Of a DNA stretch of 44,623 nucleotides, positions 26,579 through 34,849 are shown piece after piece (position 1 is the first letter of the stretch; each line of letters opens with the position of its first letter). Below the pieces are notes generated by a model that saw only the letters and a program-made list of their open reading frames with translations, made no database searches and was not told the DNA's origin. Source of the stretch: Marinovum sp. (GTDB taxonomy: Bacteria; Pseudomonadota; Alphaproteobacteria; Rhodobacterales; Rhodobacteraceae); assembly GCA_022447495.1 (NCBI GenBank), contig JAKVBH010000003.1:63207-107829 (forward strand), given 5' to 3'. A program made the translations under genes and the position numbers.

Positions 26579-27766
26579 ATGGGCGAGGCAGCACACAGCA
26601 ACGCTTTGAGGCGCAAAGCGTCTGCAGGTCACCGGGTCCGAGAGGCCGAAGGCCTTTCGCCTGCGCGCGCGTTGCGTTTGGCTGTGGCACGCTCCGCCGG
26701 AGATTTGTGGGAATTGCCGCTGACTGTGACCGGGGTACGCCATGAACTCATTGGGTTAGAGGATCTTCACAATCATCTCTCTGATGAATGCATAACGCTA
26801 TTGCTTGATGGGCCGGACGGGTGTGTGGGAGGACTTAGTGTGGACCGCGATGTTCTGACGTCGGTCACCGAGGTACAAACCATAGGCCGCGTGACCGAGC
26901 GCGCGCCGCAGGAGCGACCGTATACCGACACCGACGCCGCACTTTTCGCGCCTTTGATTGATGATGTAATGCAACGCCTCGACATGATGTTGGGCGGCGA
27001 AGTGACCGCCGAGATGTCAAACTCATCGCGGTGGATCATCGGCTATCGCTTTGGTGCTATGGTGGAAAATGTTCGAGCCTTGTCATTGGCGCTTGATGGA
27101 TATGATTTTCACCTGTTGAGTTTTGACCTTGATGTCGCCGCTGGCATGCGACGTGGAAAAGTGACCCTGTGCCTACCGGAGAGCTTCACGGTCCCTTCTT
27201 CCAATGGGGAGGATGGAGATGATTGCCCTGGCGAATTCTCAGAGTCCATGTCTTTGGTCCCGGCCGAACTCGACGCCACCCTTGCACGGGTCACCATGCC
27301 TCTGGCCCGCGCGACGGCGCTCAAGGTTGGAGACACCGTCCAACTGTCGCCCAAAGCCCTGCAAGAGGTCACACTATGCGCGTCAGACGGACAATTCGTG
27401 GCGCGTGGCCAATTGGGCAAGGCTGACGGTATGCGTGCCATCAAACTCGGTGGCAAGTCAAAGAGCGATGCTATCGTCGTTGAAGAAGGCCAAGTGCAAG
27501 CCTTCGAAGCCGCGGCTCGGTCTGCGTCACCGCCAATGTCGTCTTCCGCGAATCTGGCTGGGCTGAGCGAATCAATGGGCGCGTCAGATATCCCTGCAAT
27601 AGACATTCCAGATATTCCGGCCATGCCTGACTTGCCAGCGGAACCTGTGGGAGATGAGTTGGATCTTCCAGATCTGCCACCTCTGGATTTTGGCGAGGAT
27701 GGCGCTGAAGATTTGCCGGATTTGCCTGATCTCCCGGCCTTACCAGATCTACCGTCTTTGAACTGA
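26579..27766 (+). CDS. FliM/FliN-like (SpoA-domain) protein with DLP-rich tail
   Basis: This protein of about 395 residues is related to flagellar motor switch proteins. The region RFGAMVENVRALSLALDGYDFHLLSFDL and the SpoA-type stretch LDATLARVTMPLARATALKVGDTVQLSP, then GQFVARGQLG, identify the FliM/FliN family. It is longer than FliN and lacks the FliM N-terminal CheY-binding motif. The last 60 residues are built of DIP/DLP units (DIPDIPAMPDLP, LPDLPDLPALPDLP) and are very acidic. ATG 26579 (MGEAAHSNALRRK) was chosen over 26552 for its family-like N-terminus; no clear ribosome-binding site is seen for either. It follows the sensor kinase by 87 nt, with no flagellar genes nearby. Confidence 0.8.
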   Translation: MGEAAHSNALRRKASAGHRVREAEGLSPARALRLAVARSAGDLWELPLTVTGVRHELIGLEDLHNHLSDECITLLLDGPDGCVGGLSVDRDVLTSVTEVQTIGRVTERAPQERPYTDTDAALFAPLIDDVMQRLDMMLGGEVTAEMSNSSRWIIGYRFGAMVENVRALSLALDGYDFHLLSFDLDVAAGMRRGKVTLCLPESFTVPSSNGEDGDDCPGEFSESMSLVPAELDATLARVTMPLARATALKVGDTVQLSPKALQEVTLCASDGQFVARGQLGKADGMRAIKLGGKSKSDAIVVEEGQVQAFEAAARSASPPMSSSANLAGLSESMGASDIPAIDIPDIPAMPDLPAEPVGDELDLPDLPPLDFGEDGAEDLPDLPDLPALPDLPSLN

Positions 27767-27818
27767 CCCATGTGAATTTAGTGATTTGCGATCAAGGGTG
27801 CTTGAGATTGCAAAAGGG

Positions 27819-28253
27819 TCAACGCGCGCTGCAGAGGCGGTCCAGGATAGGGCCCACGCCGCGAAGATCGTACCCTGCATCTGCCGCTGATTTAAGAATG
27901 TCTGGCGCAGACATCTCCCCAAATTGCGCCTCGCCCAACGCCCAAATCGTCGAACATCGCGTACCAGAGGCGCAATAGGCCAGCACTGGCGCTTCTGCAG
28001 ATGTGATGATTCGACGCTGCTCCGCCACGGTTTCTTCGGTCAATGTCATCTGATTGAATGGCAACGCTTCAAACTTTAGTCCTGCGGCTTCGACAGCGTC
28101 CTGAACCGCCTTTGAACAATGGTCAACATTTGTCTCATTGTCCGGGCGATTGCACAGAATCGTTTTGAACCCTGCCTCTTTTAGTGCCTCAATATCCGCT
28201 GGCATGATCTGGGCGGAGACCGAATAGTCTGGGGTGATCCGGCGGTATGTCAT
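27819..28253 (-). CDS. TIGR01244-type phosphatase/sulfurtransferase-like protein
   Basis: This 144-residue protein resembles the N-terminal domain of Blh (beta-lactamase-hydrolase-like) proteins, a dual-specificity phosphatase/rhodanese-like fold. The start MTYRRITPDYSVSAQI is typical, with FKTILCNRPDNE, and the active-site loop CASGTRCSTIW has Cys and Arg placed as in a CX5R P-loop. It may act on persulfide sulfur, as Blh relatives do. ATG 28253 is preceded by AAGGA at good spacing. It diverges from the hydratase fusion gene. Confidence 0.85.
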   Translation of the reverse strand: MTYRRITPDYSVSAQIMPADIEALKEAGFKTILCNRPDNETNVDHCSKAVQDAVEAAGLKFEALPFNQMTLTEETVAEQRRIITSAEAPVLAYCASGTRCSTIWALGEAQFGEMSAPDILKSAADAGYDLRGVGPILDRLCSAR

Positions 28254-28415
28254 AGCTAAAGGTCCTTGGAGCGCGGATTGCAGATGGGACAATGACATAC
28301 CTTTGGCCTTGGCCGGGCACAACTGATGCACCGCCGAAGTCCGCGCGGATTTGATCGACTTGCCCAAGGAAACTGACATCGCCATAGTCCAAACATCGCT
28401 GGTCAGGGAGAACAC

Positions 28416-30233
28416 ATGGAATACGAGGGCGTCCGCGTTGAGCTTACAGAACCGGTGGCCCATGTCATTATCGACTGCCCGCCGGTGAATGCCCTGTCGC
28501 GTCCCGTGCGTCGGAGCTTGTGGACGGCCTTCGATGCTGTCGCTGCTGCACCGAGTGTCCGCGCGGTTGTGCTGAGTGGCGCAGGGCGTAGCTTTCCGGT
28601 GGGCGCGGCAATCGAAGAGTTCGGCAAGCCGTTGGGAACACCTGGACTTTCCGATCTGTGCTCAAAAATTGAGGCATGTGGAAAACTGGTCGTAGCAGCA
28701 TTGCATGGCAGTGTGTTTGGCGGCGGTTTTGAAGTCGCGTTGGCGTGCCACTGGCGCGTCGCCTTGCCATCAACCCGGCTTGCTTTTCCAGAAGTGGCGC
28801 TGGGCCTCATTCCAGGTGCAGGTGGTACGCAGCGTGCTCCTCGATTGGCGGGCGCGGACAACGCACTTCGGCTGATGCTCTCTGGGCAACCGATCACCGT
28901 CACCCAGCCGTTGGCCACCGCCTATATCGACCGCGTCGTCGGGCAAAACGTAGTGCAAGCCGCCGAGGCTATGGCGCGGGACCATCTGGAACAAGGTTTG
29001 GCGCCGCGGCGCAGTTTACAGGTCCATGACGGCCTCGCGGATGCGGTGGCGTTTCAGAACAACATCTCGCGCTACAAACGCGCTGTGAAAGACGACCCAC
29101 TGCCCGCAAAACGCGAGATCGTACGCGCTGTTGAAGCCGCTTTTTTGCTTCCACCTGAAGCAGGGATGGATTTTGAAACCGCTGCCTTTGACGCATTGGA
29201 TGCATCGAAGGAGGCTCGCGCGCTCCAGCATCTTTTCTTCGCGGAACGCGCCGCTGCGAAGCCCCCAGTGGGAAAAGCGCGCCGGGTGCTACAGTTGGGG
29301 ATCGCAGGCGACGGCGCCGCAGCCGTGGCATTGGCAATGGCGGGGTTAGGAGTGGGCTTGGCCGTGGCCCATTTGGCACCGCATCAAGAGGCACAAGATA
29401 CGGTGGGTGCGGCCATCCAAACAGCGCTCGACTCCGCGGTTGCGGCTCGGCGCATCAGCAAACAAGACCGCGGCCATCGCCTTGACCGCTTTGTGCAAGC
29501 GCAAGACGCTGCTGTTGTTGCTGGATGCGAGGTGGTGATTGGGTGCGGCCCGGATGAGGCCAAGCTTTTGGCGAGTACGGGCGCGCATGCGTTGCCCTAT
29601 GCTTGTCTTGTGACAACCAGGTTGTTTGACTTGGTGGACGACAGCCCGCTTCTTGGGCTCTCGCTGGATTTTGAGAGCGATTTGGCCGAGGTGCTTTGGT
29701 CGGCAGAAAGTTTGCCCGAAGACGTGGCGACGCTCATGGCGACAATTCGGCGCTTGGGACGTGTCGTAGTGGCCAGTTATGAGGTGACCCCAAGCTACCA
29801 CGCCCTGCGCAAGCAGCAGTTCAAACTCAATGACATTCTGCGCGCGGAAGGCATTGCTCCTGACATCATTGATAAAACGGCGCGCGGATTGGGTATCCAA
29901 TGGCCTCGCGCGAAGGGTTCGGTCTCAGCACGGCCAGGGTTTGACGTGGCGCGGTGTGCAGATGTGCTTGTTGCCGGCATGGCAAGCACAGGAATGCAAC
30001 TATTGCGTTCTGGCGCGGTCGCGCGTGCGGGGGACATCGATATCCTAGCGTGCACAGCCATGGGATATGACCGCTTGACCGGTGGCCCAATGCACTTGGC
30101 CCAAGCGCGCGGATTGATAAAACTAGAACGCGATTTGGCCGAATTCTCAGATCGGTTCTCAGATATTTTTGAGACGGATGTAGGCCTGGATACCTTGATC
30201 AAATCCGGCCTGGGTTGGTCTGCGTTCGTATGA
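28416..30233 (+). CDS. Enoyl-CoA hydratase fused to a degenerate 3-hydroxyacyl-CoA dehydrogenase
   Basis: This 605-residue protein is built like FadB/FadJ. Residues 1 to about 200 are an enoyl-CoA hydratase with both catalytic glutamates, Glu106 (FGGGFEVALA) and Glu126 (FPEVALGLIPGAGGTQ), so hydration of enoyl-CoA is likely. The dehydrogenase half (about 275-605) has lost key parts. The NAD-binding GxGxxG is replaced by LGIAGDGAAA, and the His-Phe-Phe catalytic segment now reads LSLDFESDLAEVLW. The last segment (QLLRSGAVARAGDIDILACTAMGY) still matches the fold. It is shorter than the 700-residue family norm. It probably works as a hydratase with a structural C-terminal part; no thiolase gene is adjacent. 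Confidence 0.85.
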   Translation: MEYEGVRVELTEPVAHVIIDCPPVNALSRPVRRSLWTAFDAVAAAPSVRAVVLSGAGRSFPVGAAIEEFGKPLGTPGLSDLCSKIEACGKLVVAALHGSVFGGGFEVALACHWRVALPSTRLAFPEVALGLIPGAGGTQRAPRLAGADNALRLMLSGQPITVTQPLATAYIDRVVGQNVVQAAEAMARDHLEQGLAPRRSLQVHDGLADAVAFQNNISRYKRAVKDDPLPAKREIVRAVEAAFLLPPEAGMDFETAAFDALDASKEARALQHLFFAERAAAKPPVGKARRVLQLGIAGDGAAAVALAMAGLGVGLAVAHLAPHQEAQDTVGAAIQTALDSAVAARRISKQDRGHRLDRFVQAQDAAVVAGCEVVIGCGPDEAKLLASTGAHALPYACLVTTRLFDLVDDSPLLGLSLDFESDLAEVLWSAESLPEDVATLMATIRRLGRVVVASYEVTPSYHALRKQQFKLNDILRAEGIAPDIIDKTARGLGIQWPRAKGSVSARPGFDVARCADVLVAGMASTGMQLLRSGAVARAGDIDILACTAMGYDRLTGGPMHLAQARGLIKLERDLAEFSDRFSDIFETDVGLDTLIKSGLGWSAFV

Positions 30234-30242
30234 CCGTGCGGG

Positions 30243-30461
30243 CTAACCCCCCATGAAGATGCCTAAAATCACCATCATCAATCCGATGACTGACAGAAAA
30301 AGCGCCGCCAGGTTGCGTGGCATCACGCGCTGAAGCACGGCGCGTAGCTCTTCGTCAGGTAAGCTTGCACGCTTGGCCCGCGCCACGGTTGCGATGCACC
30401 AGATAAGGCCGAGGAGCCCTAGAAGAGACAGCGCCGCGCCCCCCCAGATCAGGTAGTCCAT
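30243..30461 (-). CDS. Small hypothetical membrane protein, two helices
   Basis: This 72-residue protein has two hydrophobic helices (LIWGGAALSLLGLLGLIWCIA and LAALFLSVIGLMMVILGIF) separated by a charged segment RAKRASLPDEELRAVLQRVMPRN. I know of no function. Its end lies 9 nt from the end of the hydratase fusion gene, with which it converges, and it is divergent from the DUF2312 gene. Confidence 0.8.
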   Translation of the reverse strand: MDYLIWGGAALSLLGLLGLIWCIATVARAKRASLPDEELRAVLQRVMPRNLAALFLSVIGLMMVILGIFMGG

Positions 30462-30535
30462 TGCTCAATCCTTGGGTGTTTTGGCTGAGCTACCCGATGA
30501 GGCGCGGTCTCGCAATCCCTCTTGAGGGGCGGAGA

Positions 30536-30557
30536 GGGCTGAGGTATCGAACAGCCC
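30536..30557 (+). other. Leader stem-loop before DUF2312 gene
   Basis: GGGCTG (30536-30541) pairs with CAGCCC (30552-30557) around a 10-nt loop, ending 20 nt before the start codon. It may be a 5' untranslated hairpin. No known riboswitch class is recognised. Confidence 0.35.
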
Positions 30558-30577
30558 CAGCCTTGAGGAGCCCGAGC

Positions 30578-30847
30578 ATGGACATCACCGATCTACAAGA
30601 TGCCAAACCAGACAGCTACCGCGTGACCGCTGACGAGTTGCGTCAGTTTATCGAGCGCTTTGAGCGGCTTGAGCAGGAGAAAAAAGACCTCGCGGATCAG
30701 CAGAAGGAGGTCATGGCCGAAGCCAAGGCGCGCGGCTATGACACCCGGGTGATGCGAAAGGTGATCGCCCTTCGCAAACGCGAACCTGACGATATCGCCG
30801 AAGAAGAGGCTGTGTTGGAGATGTACAAAGAAGCTCTGGGCATGTGA
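30578..30847 (+). CDS. DUF2312 (GapR-like) protein
   Basis: This 89-residue, highly charged helical protein is of the DUF2312 family. That family includes Caulobacter GapR, a nucleoid protein that binds overtwisted AT-rich DNA ahead of replication and transcription. Matching features are ELRQFIERFERLEQEKKDLADQ, EVMAEAKARGYDTRVMRKVIALRK and EEEAVLEMYKEALG. TGAGGAG precedes ATG 30578. The stop overlaps a possible GTG start of the next gene. Family membership is clear; the DNA-binding role is from the family. Confidence 0.92.
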   Translation: MDITDLQDAKPDSYRVTADELRQFIERFERLEQEKKDLADQQKEVMAEAKARGYDTRVMRKVIALRKREPDDIAEEEAVLEMYKEALGM

Positions 30848-30852
30848 TCGCC

Positions 30853-31263
30853 ATGGAATGGGTCAAGATCATCCACATTCTGTGCGTTATGGGATGGATG
30901 ACCTCGATCTTTGCCGTGCCACGCGCGTTGATTTATTGGCGCCGCGAATATGACCGTTTGGGCGAGAATGGGCCGTTGGGTGACCTGACCTATCGGCTTT
31001 ACCGCTTTTCTGCGGGGCTTTCGATGATTGCGGTTTTTACTGGTCTTTGGCTGGCTTGGTGGCACGGTTTCCCGGGCTGGGCCTGGCTCAAGCTTGGCCT
31101 CGTGGCGGCACTTTTGGTGCACTATCTCTGGACGGGTCGGATGGTCCGAGCGGCACAAAAAGGCGTTTTCGAGCGTTCCGAGCGGTGGCTGCGGGTGTTT
31201 AACGAGACTTCGGTGATCGGTGCGATTGCGGTTCTCTGGGTCGTTGTCGTCAAACCTTTCTAA
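30853..31263 (+). CDS. HemJ/CopD-like membrane protein
   Basis: This protein of 136 residues has four membrane segments. It resembles HemJ-type protoporphyrinogen oxidases: WVKIIHILCVMGWM at the start with the conserved His, PRALIYWRRE, RLYRFSAGL, WLKLGLVAALLVHYLW, and RVFNETSVIG with a terminal VVKPF. HemJ oxidises protoporphyrinogen IX in haem synthesis. Several roseobacters carry more than one such protein and no haem gene is adjacent, so the specific function is uncertain. ATG 30853 fits family N-termini; GTG 30844 would overlap the previous stop. Confidence 0.75.
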   Translation: MEWVKIIHILCVMGWMTSIFAVPRALIYWRREYDRLGENGPLGDLTYRLYRFSAGLSMIAVFTGLWLAWWHGFPGWAWLKLGLVAALLVHYLWTGRMVRAAQKGVFERSERWLRVFNETSVIGAIAVLWVVVVKPF

Positions 31264-31357
31264 AGCGCCGTGGCACACCACCTGAGGCCGTCAAGCGGCC
31301 CGACTGAAAGGGCGCCGTGGCGAGGTCCCATCCGTGGTTCCAAAATGTATTGGTCAT

Positions 31358-31370
31358 GAGATGTCATCTC
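31358..31370. other. Short palindrome between convergent genes
   Basis: GAGATG-T-CATCTC has perfect 6-bp arms in the 165-nt gap between the HemJ-like gene and purD, which converge. The same gap has two copies of GCGCCGTGGC (near 31265 and 31312). A termination role is possible. Confidence 0.35.
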
Positions 31371-31428
31371 TTGTGGTATTACATCGTGTTGTGATTGTGG
31401 CGGGCGTGTCTTTTCGCGACGTCACAGA

Positions 31429-32694
31429 TTAATCGAGCGCGCGCCAACCGATGTCACGGCGGTGCACGCTTTCGGTCCATTCGATGTCGTCGACCATGGC
31501 GTAGGCACGGTCACGGGCCTCCTTAAGCGATTCGCCGCGGGCTGTGACGTTCAACACGCGCCCGCCATTGGCCGTGATTGCTCCGTCAATCTCTTTGGTG
31601 CCCGCGTGGAAGACTTTGTGGAAACTGTCGTCTAGAAGTGCGTCGAGACCCTTGATCACCGATCCTCTGGCGTAGCTTCCAGGATAGCCATCTGCGGCCA
31701 TCACCACCGTCAACGCATGATCATCCGCCCAATGGATTTGCGCCTCGTTCAAACGTCCTTCGGCTGCGGCTTGGATCGCATCTAGCGCTTGTGCTCCCAG
31801 GCGCATCATAAGCACTTGGCATTCAGGATCGCCGAAGCGCACGTTGTATTCCACCAGCCGCGCCTGTCCATTTTCGATCATCAACCCAGCATAGAGGACC
31901 CCCTGATACGGTGTGCCGCGCTTGGCCATTTCCGACAGTGTTGGGCGGATGATCTGATCCATGACCTGCGCTTGAAGCGCCTCGGTGAGCACAGGGGCAG
32001 GGGAATAGGCGCCCATGCCGCCGGTGTTGGGGCCCGTGTCGCCTTCGCCGATGCGCTTATGGTCTTGAGCCGTGCCAATGGGCAATGCGACCTCTCCGTC
32101 ACAGAGCACGAAGAAGCTGGCCTCTTCTCCGGTCATGAACTCTTCGATCACGACTTCGGCTCCGGCCTCACCAAAGGCACCGCTGAACATGTCGTCCAAC
32201 GCGGCAAAGGCGTCCGCGTCTTCCATTGCAACGATCACGCCTTTGCCCGCTGCGAGACCATCCGCTTTAATGACAATTGGCGCACCCTGTTCTGCCACAT
32301 AAGCCTTGGCAGAGGCGGGATCGGTGAAGTGGGCATAGGCTGCGGTTGGCGCGCCTGCGGCATCACAGATTTCTTTGGTAAAGCGCTTGGATGCCTCAAG
32401 TTCCGCCGCAGCCCGCGACGGACCAAACACTGCTATGCCAGCTTCGCGCAGACGATCCGCGACACCTGAGGCCAAGGGCGCTTCAGGGCCGATGATTACA
32501 AGGTCGATCGCTTCTTCCTCACAAAAGGTGACAACTGCGCCGCGGTCATTTGTATCGAGCGTGGACAATGTGGCGATGGATGCCATTCCTGCATTGCCCG
32601 GTGCCGCGATGAGTTTGTCGCATTTGGGGTTTTGATGCGCGGCCCAAGCCAAAGCGTGTTCGCGTCCACCGCTGCCGAGGATCAAGATGTTCAT
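31429..32694 (-). CDS. purD: Phosphoribosylamine--glycine ligase
   Basis: This 421-residue ATP-grasp enzyme joins glycine to phosphoribosylamine in purine synthesis. It opens MNILILGSGGREHALAWA, the family hallmark. It has IIGPEAPLASGVADRL, PIVIKADGLAAGKGVI (ATP loop), FMTGEEASFFVLCDG, GPNTGGMGAYSPAP, and RFGDPECQVLMMRL. ATG 32694 was chosen over a GTG six bases upstream. It diverges from xseA with 132 nt between. Confidence 0.96.
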   Translation of the reverse strand: MNILILGSGGREHALAWAAHQNPKCDKLIAAPGNAGMASIATLSTLDTNDRGAVVTFCEEEAIDLVIIGPEAPLASGVADRLREAGIAVFGPSRAAAELEASKRFTKEICDAAGAPTAAYAHFTDPASAKAYVAEQGAPIVIKADGLAAGKGVIVAMEDADAFAALDDMFSGAFGEAGAEVVIEEFMTGEEASFFVLCDGEVALPIGTAQDHKRIGEGDTGPNTGGMGAYSPAPVLTEALQAQVMDQIIRPTLSEMAKRGTPYQGVLYAGLMIENGQARLVEYNVRFGDPECQVLMMRLGAQALDAIQAAAEGRLNEAQIHWADDHALTVVMAADGYPGSYARGSVIKGLDALLDDSFHKVFHAGTKEIDGAITANGGRVLNVTARGESLKEARDRAYAMVDDIEWTESVHRRDIGWRALD

Positions 32695-32826
32695 GGGCAC
32701 GTTCCTTTGCCTGCGCGCTGGCCCCCTCAGTTTTGGGGGTAAGAGGAAGGTGCATCGACGGAGAGGCCTTCCGCTTGTCTTGGCGACCGTTTAGGCTGCG
32801 GATGGGGAGAGAGCAAGCGAGGCTGT

Positions 32827-34383
32827 ATGTCTGATTTAATCGACGAAGATATCCCGGGCCGCAATGTGCCAGAGTTTTCCGTAGCCGAGATCGCAGGCGC
32901 GGTGCGGAGGCTTATTGAAGGCGAATTGGGCTACGTGCGCGTGCGCGGCGAAGTGGGCCGCGTTGTGCGGGCGCGCTCTGGGCATCTTTATTTTGACCTC
33001 AAAGACGAGCGAAACGTGCTGTCTGCCATGACCTGGAAAGGCCAGATCGCTGGGCTTGATGTCGTTCCCGAGGAGGGCATGGAGGTCATCGCCGAAGGCA
33101 AAATGACGGCCAGTGGGTTTCAATCCAAATTTTCTCTCAATGCCTTAAAAGTGCGCGTCGCGGGCGAAGGCGCGCTCATGGCGATGCTGGAGAAGCGCAA
33201 AAAAGTGCTGGCCGCTGAGGGCTTGTTCGATGATGGCCGCAAGCAAAAGCTTCCGTTTTTACCTGAGGTCATTGGCGTTGTGACCTCGCTGCAGGGCGCG
33301 GTGATACGAGACATCTTGCACCGTCTGCGGGATCGTTTCCCGCGCAAGGTGCTCATTTGGCCCGTGGCTGTGCAGGGCGCAGCATGTGCGCCAGAGGTCG
33401 CGCGGGCCATTGAAGGGTTCAATGCATTGACGCCCGGCGGGGCCTTGCCACGGCCAGATTTGCTCATTGTGGCTCGGGGCGGTGGCTCAATCGAAGACTT
33501 GTGGGGCTTCAACGAAGAGGTGGTCGCCCGTGCGGCGGCTGGCTCTCATATCCCCCTCATCTCAGCGGTGGGGCATGAGACTGACACCACGCTCATCGAT
33601 TTTGTCTCTGACCAACGGGCGCCGACACCGACGGCAGCCGCGGAGATGGCTGTGCCTGTGCGATTGGACTTGGTGGCTTGGGTCGACGGGCAGGGCGGGC
33701 GGCTGACCACGGCATTGACGCAGACCTTGGCGCGTCGCGGTGAACGCTTGCGTGATTTGGCACGGGCAATGCCACGGGCGGATGTTCTGTTAGAGACCCC
33801 TCGGCAGCGTTTGGATCGTGCGGCGGACAAACTGCCTCTTGCCTTACAAGCCGGCGTCGCCGAACGGCGGATCGCATTGGAGAAGCAAGCGGGTCAGGTC
33901 CAAATCAGTACATTAAGACAGCGTGTTGGCCAAGAAGGTCAAACGCTGGAACGTTTGGATGCGCGCTTAGCTCCCGCGCTGGCGCGTGCTATTGCGACCA
34001 AGCGACAGGCGCTCAATGTACTGCGGATATCTCCAAGGCTTTTGGCCCAAGAGGTCGCCCGACTGCGCCGCGACTTGGATCAATTGACCAAGCATTTGAG
34101 TGATGCCGCAGGGCGACAAATGCGCGATTTGCGTGACCGCATTGAGACCGCTGACAGGTTGCGTGAGACTTTGGGCTACAAAGAAACTCTGGCGCGTGGC
34201 TACGCCGTTGTGCGTGATGGTTCGGGCTCACTTGTGACCTCCAAGGCACGCGCCACTCAAGCGCAAGGCCTTGAGATCGAGTTTGCCGATGGCGCACTGC
34301 GCTTAGGTTCGGGCGCACGAAATGGTGCGAAGACAACGGTCAAGACAACGCCGAAAGCATCAGACCAAGGGAGCCTTTTTTGA
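32827..34383 (+). CDS. xseA: Exodeoxyribonuclease VII large subunit
   Basis: This 518-residue subunit, with XseB, degrades single-stranded DNA. The N-terminal OB fold (FSVAEIAGAVRRLIEGELGYVRVRGEV, SGHLYFDLKDE) is followed by the catalytic domain with GVVTSLQGAVIRDILHRL, LLIVARGGGSIEDLWGFNEE and ISAVGHETDTTLIDFVSDQRAPTPTAAAE. A long coiled-coil and a C-terminal ETLARGYAVVRDG segment complete it. The length is slightly above the family norm because of a charged, Thr/Lys-rich tail. Its stop overlaps the VOC gene start by one base. Confidence 0.95.
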   Translation: MSDLIDEDIPGRNVPEFSVAEIAGAVRRLIEGELGYVRVRGEVGRVVRARSGHLYFDLKDERNVLSAMTWKGQIAGLDVVPEEGMEVIAEGKMTASGFQSKFSLNALKVRVAGEGALMAMLEKRKKVLAAEGLFDDGRKQKLPFLPEVIGVVTSLQGAVIRDILHRLRDRFPRKVLIWPVAVQGAACAPEVARAIEGFNALTPGGALPRPDLLIVARGGGSIEDLWGFNEEVVARAAAGSHIPLISAVGHETDTTLIDFVSDQRAPTPTAAAEMAVPVRLDLVAWVDGQGGRLTTALTQTLARRGERLRDLARAMPRADVLLETPRQRLDRAADKLPLALQAGVAERRIALEKQAGQVQISTLRQRVGQEGQTLERLDARLAPALARAIATKRQALNVLRISPRLLAQEVARLRRDLDQLTKHLSDAAGRQMRDLRDRIETADRLRETLGYKETLARGYAVVRDGSGSLVTSKARATQAQGLEIEFADGALRLGSGARNGAKTTVKTTPKASDQGSLF

Positions 34384-34817
34384 TGGAGCATCGCATATCG
34401 CTGATCACCCTGGGCTGTCGCGACGTGGCGCTCTGCGCTGGGTTCTACGAGGCGCTACGCTGGAAGCGTGTCGAAACGCAAGATGGTGTGGTAGCGTTTG
34501 ATCTTATTGGGCAAACCTTGGGCCTCTATCCTTTAGACAAGTTGGCCGAGGACATTGGGTTGCCGATGGAGGCATTGGGGCATGGGGCAATGACCATTGG
34601 CCATAACTTGCGAGACCGACCTGCAGTTGATGACCTCATGGCGCGGGCTGAAGCCGCTGGCGCGCGTATCCTCAAACCTGCGGCTGAGGTGTTTTGGGGC
34701 GGCTATCACGGCTATTTCTGTGATCCAGAAGGCCATATCTGGGAGATCGCGCACAACCCGTTTTCGCCGCTGAGGCAGGACGGAGCGTTTCGTTGGAACG
34801 GGTATGGAGATGCTTAG
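34383..34817 (+). CDS. VOC-family (glyoxalase/bleomycin-resistance fold) protein
   Basis: This 144-residue protein has two beta-alpha-beta-beta-beta modules. ISLITLGCRDVALCAGFYEAL opens the first, and FWGGYHGYFCDPEGHIWEIAHNP closes the second, with Glu in WEIA in the metal-ligand position. Substrate is unknown in this large family. It is coupled to xseA (TGATG overlap), which probably reflects transcription rather than function. Confidence 0.9.
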   Translation: MEHRISLITLGCRDVALCAGFYEALRWKRVETQDGVVAFDLIGQTLGLYPLDKLAEDIGLPMEALGHGAMTIGHNLRDRPAVDDLMARAEAAGARILKPAAEVFWGGYHGYFCDPEGHIWEIAHNPFSPLRQDGAFRWNGYGDA

Positions 34818-34849
34818 AGGGAGCGTTTTGAAACGTAAATTCGGGTCAA

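Noticed and set aside
25667..26743. 358-codon minus-strand frame opposite the histidine kinase
   Set aside because: The kinase motifs on the plus strand are intact and explain the sequence. The antisense product has no recognisable domain or ribosome-binding site.
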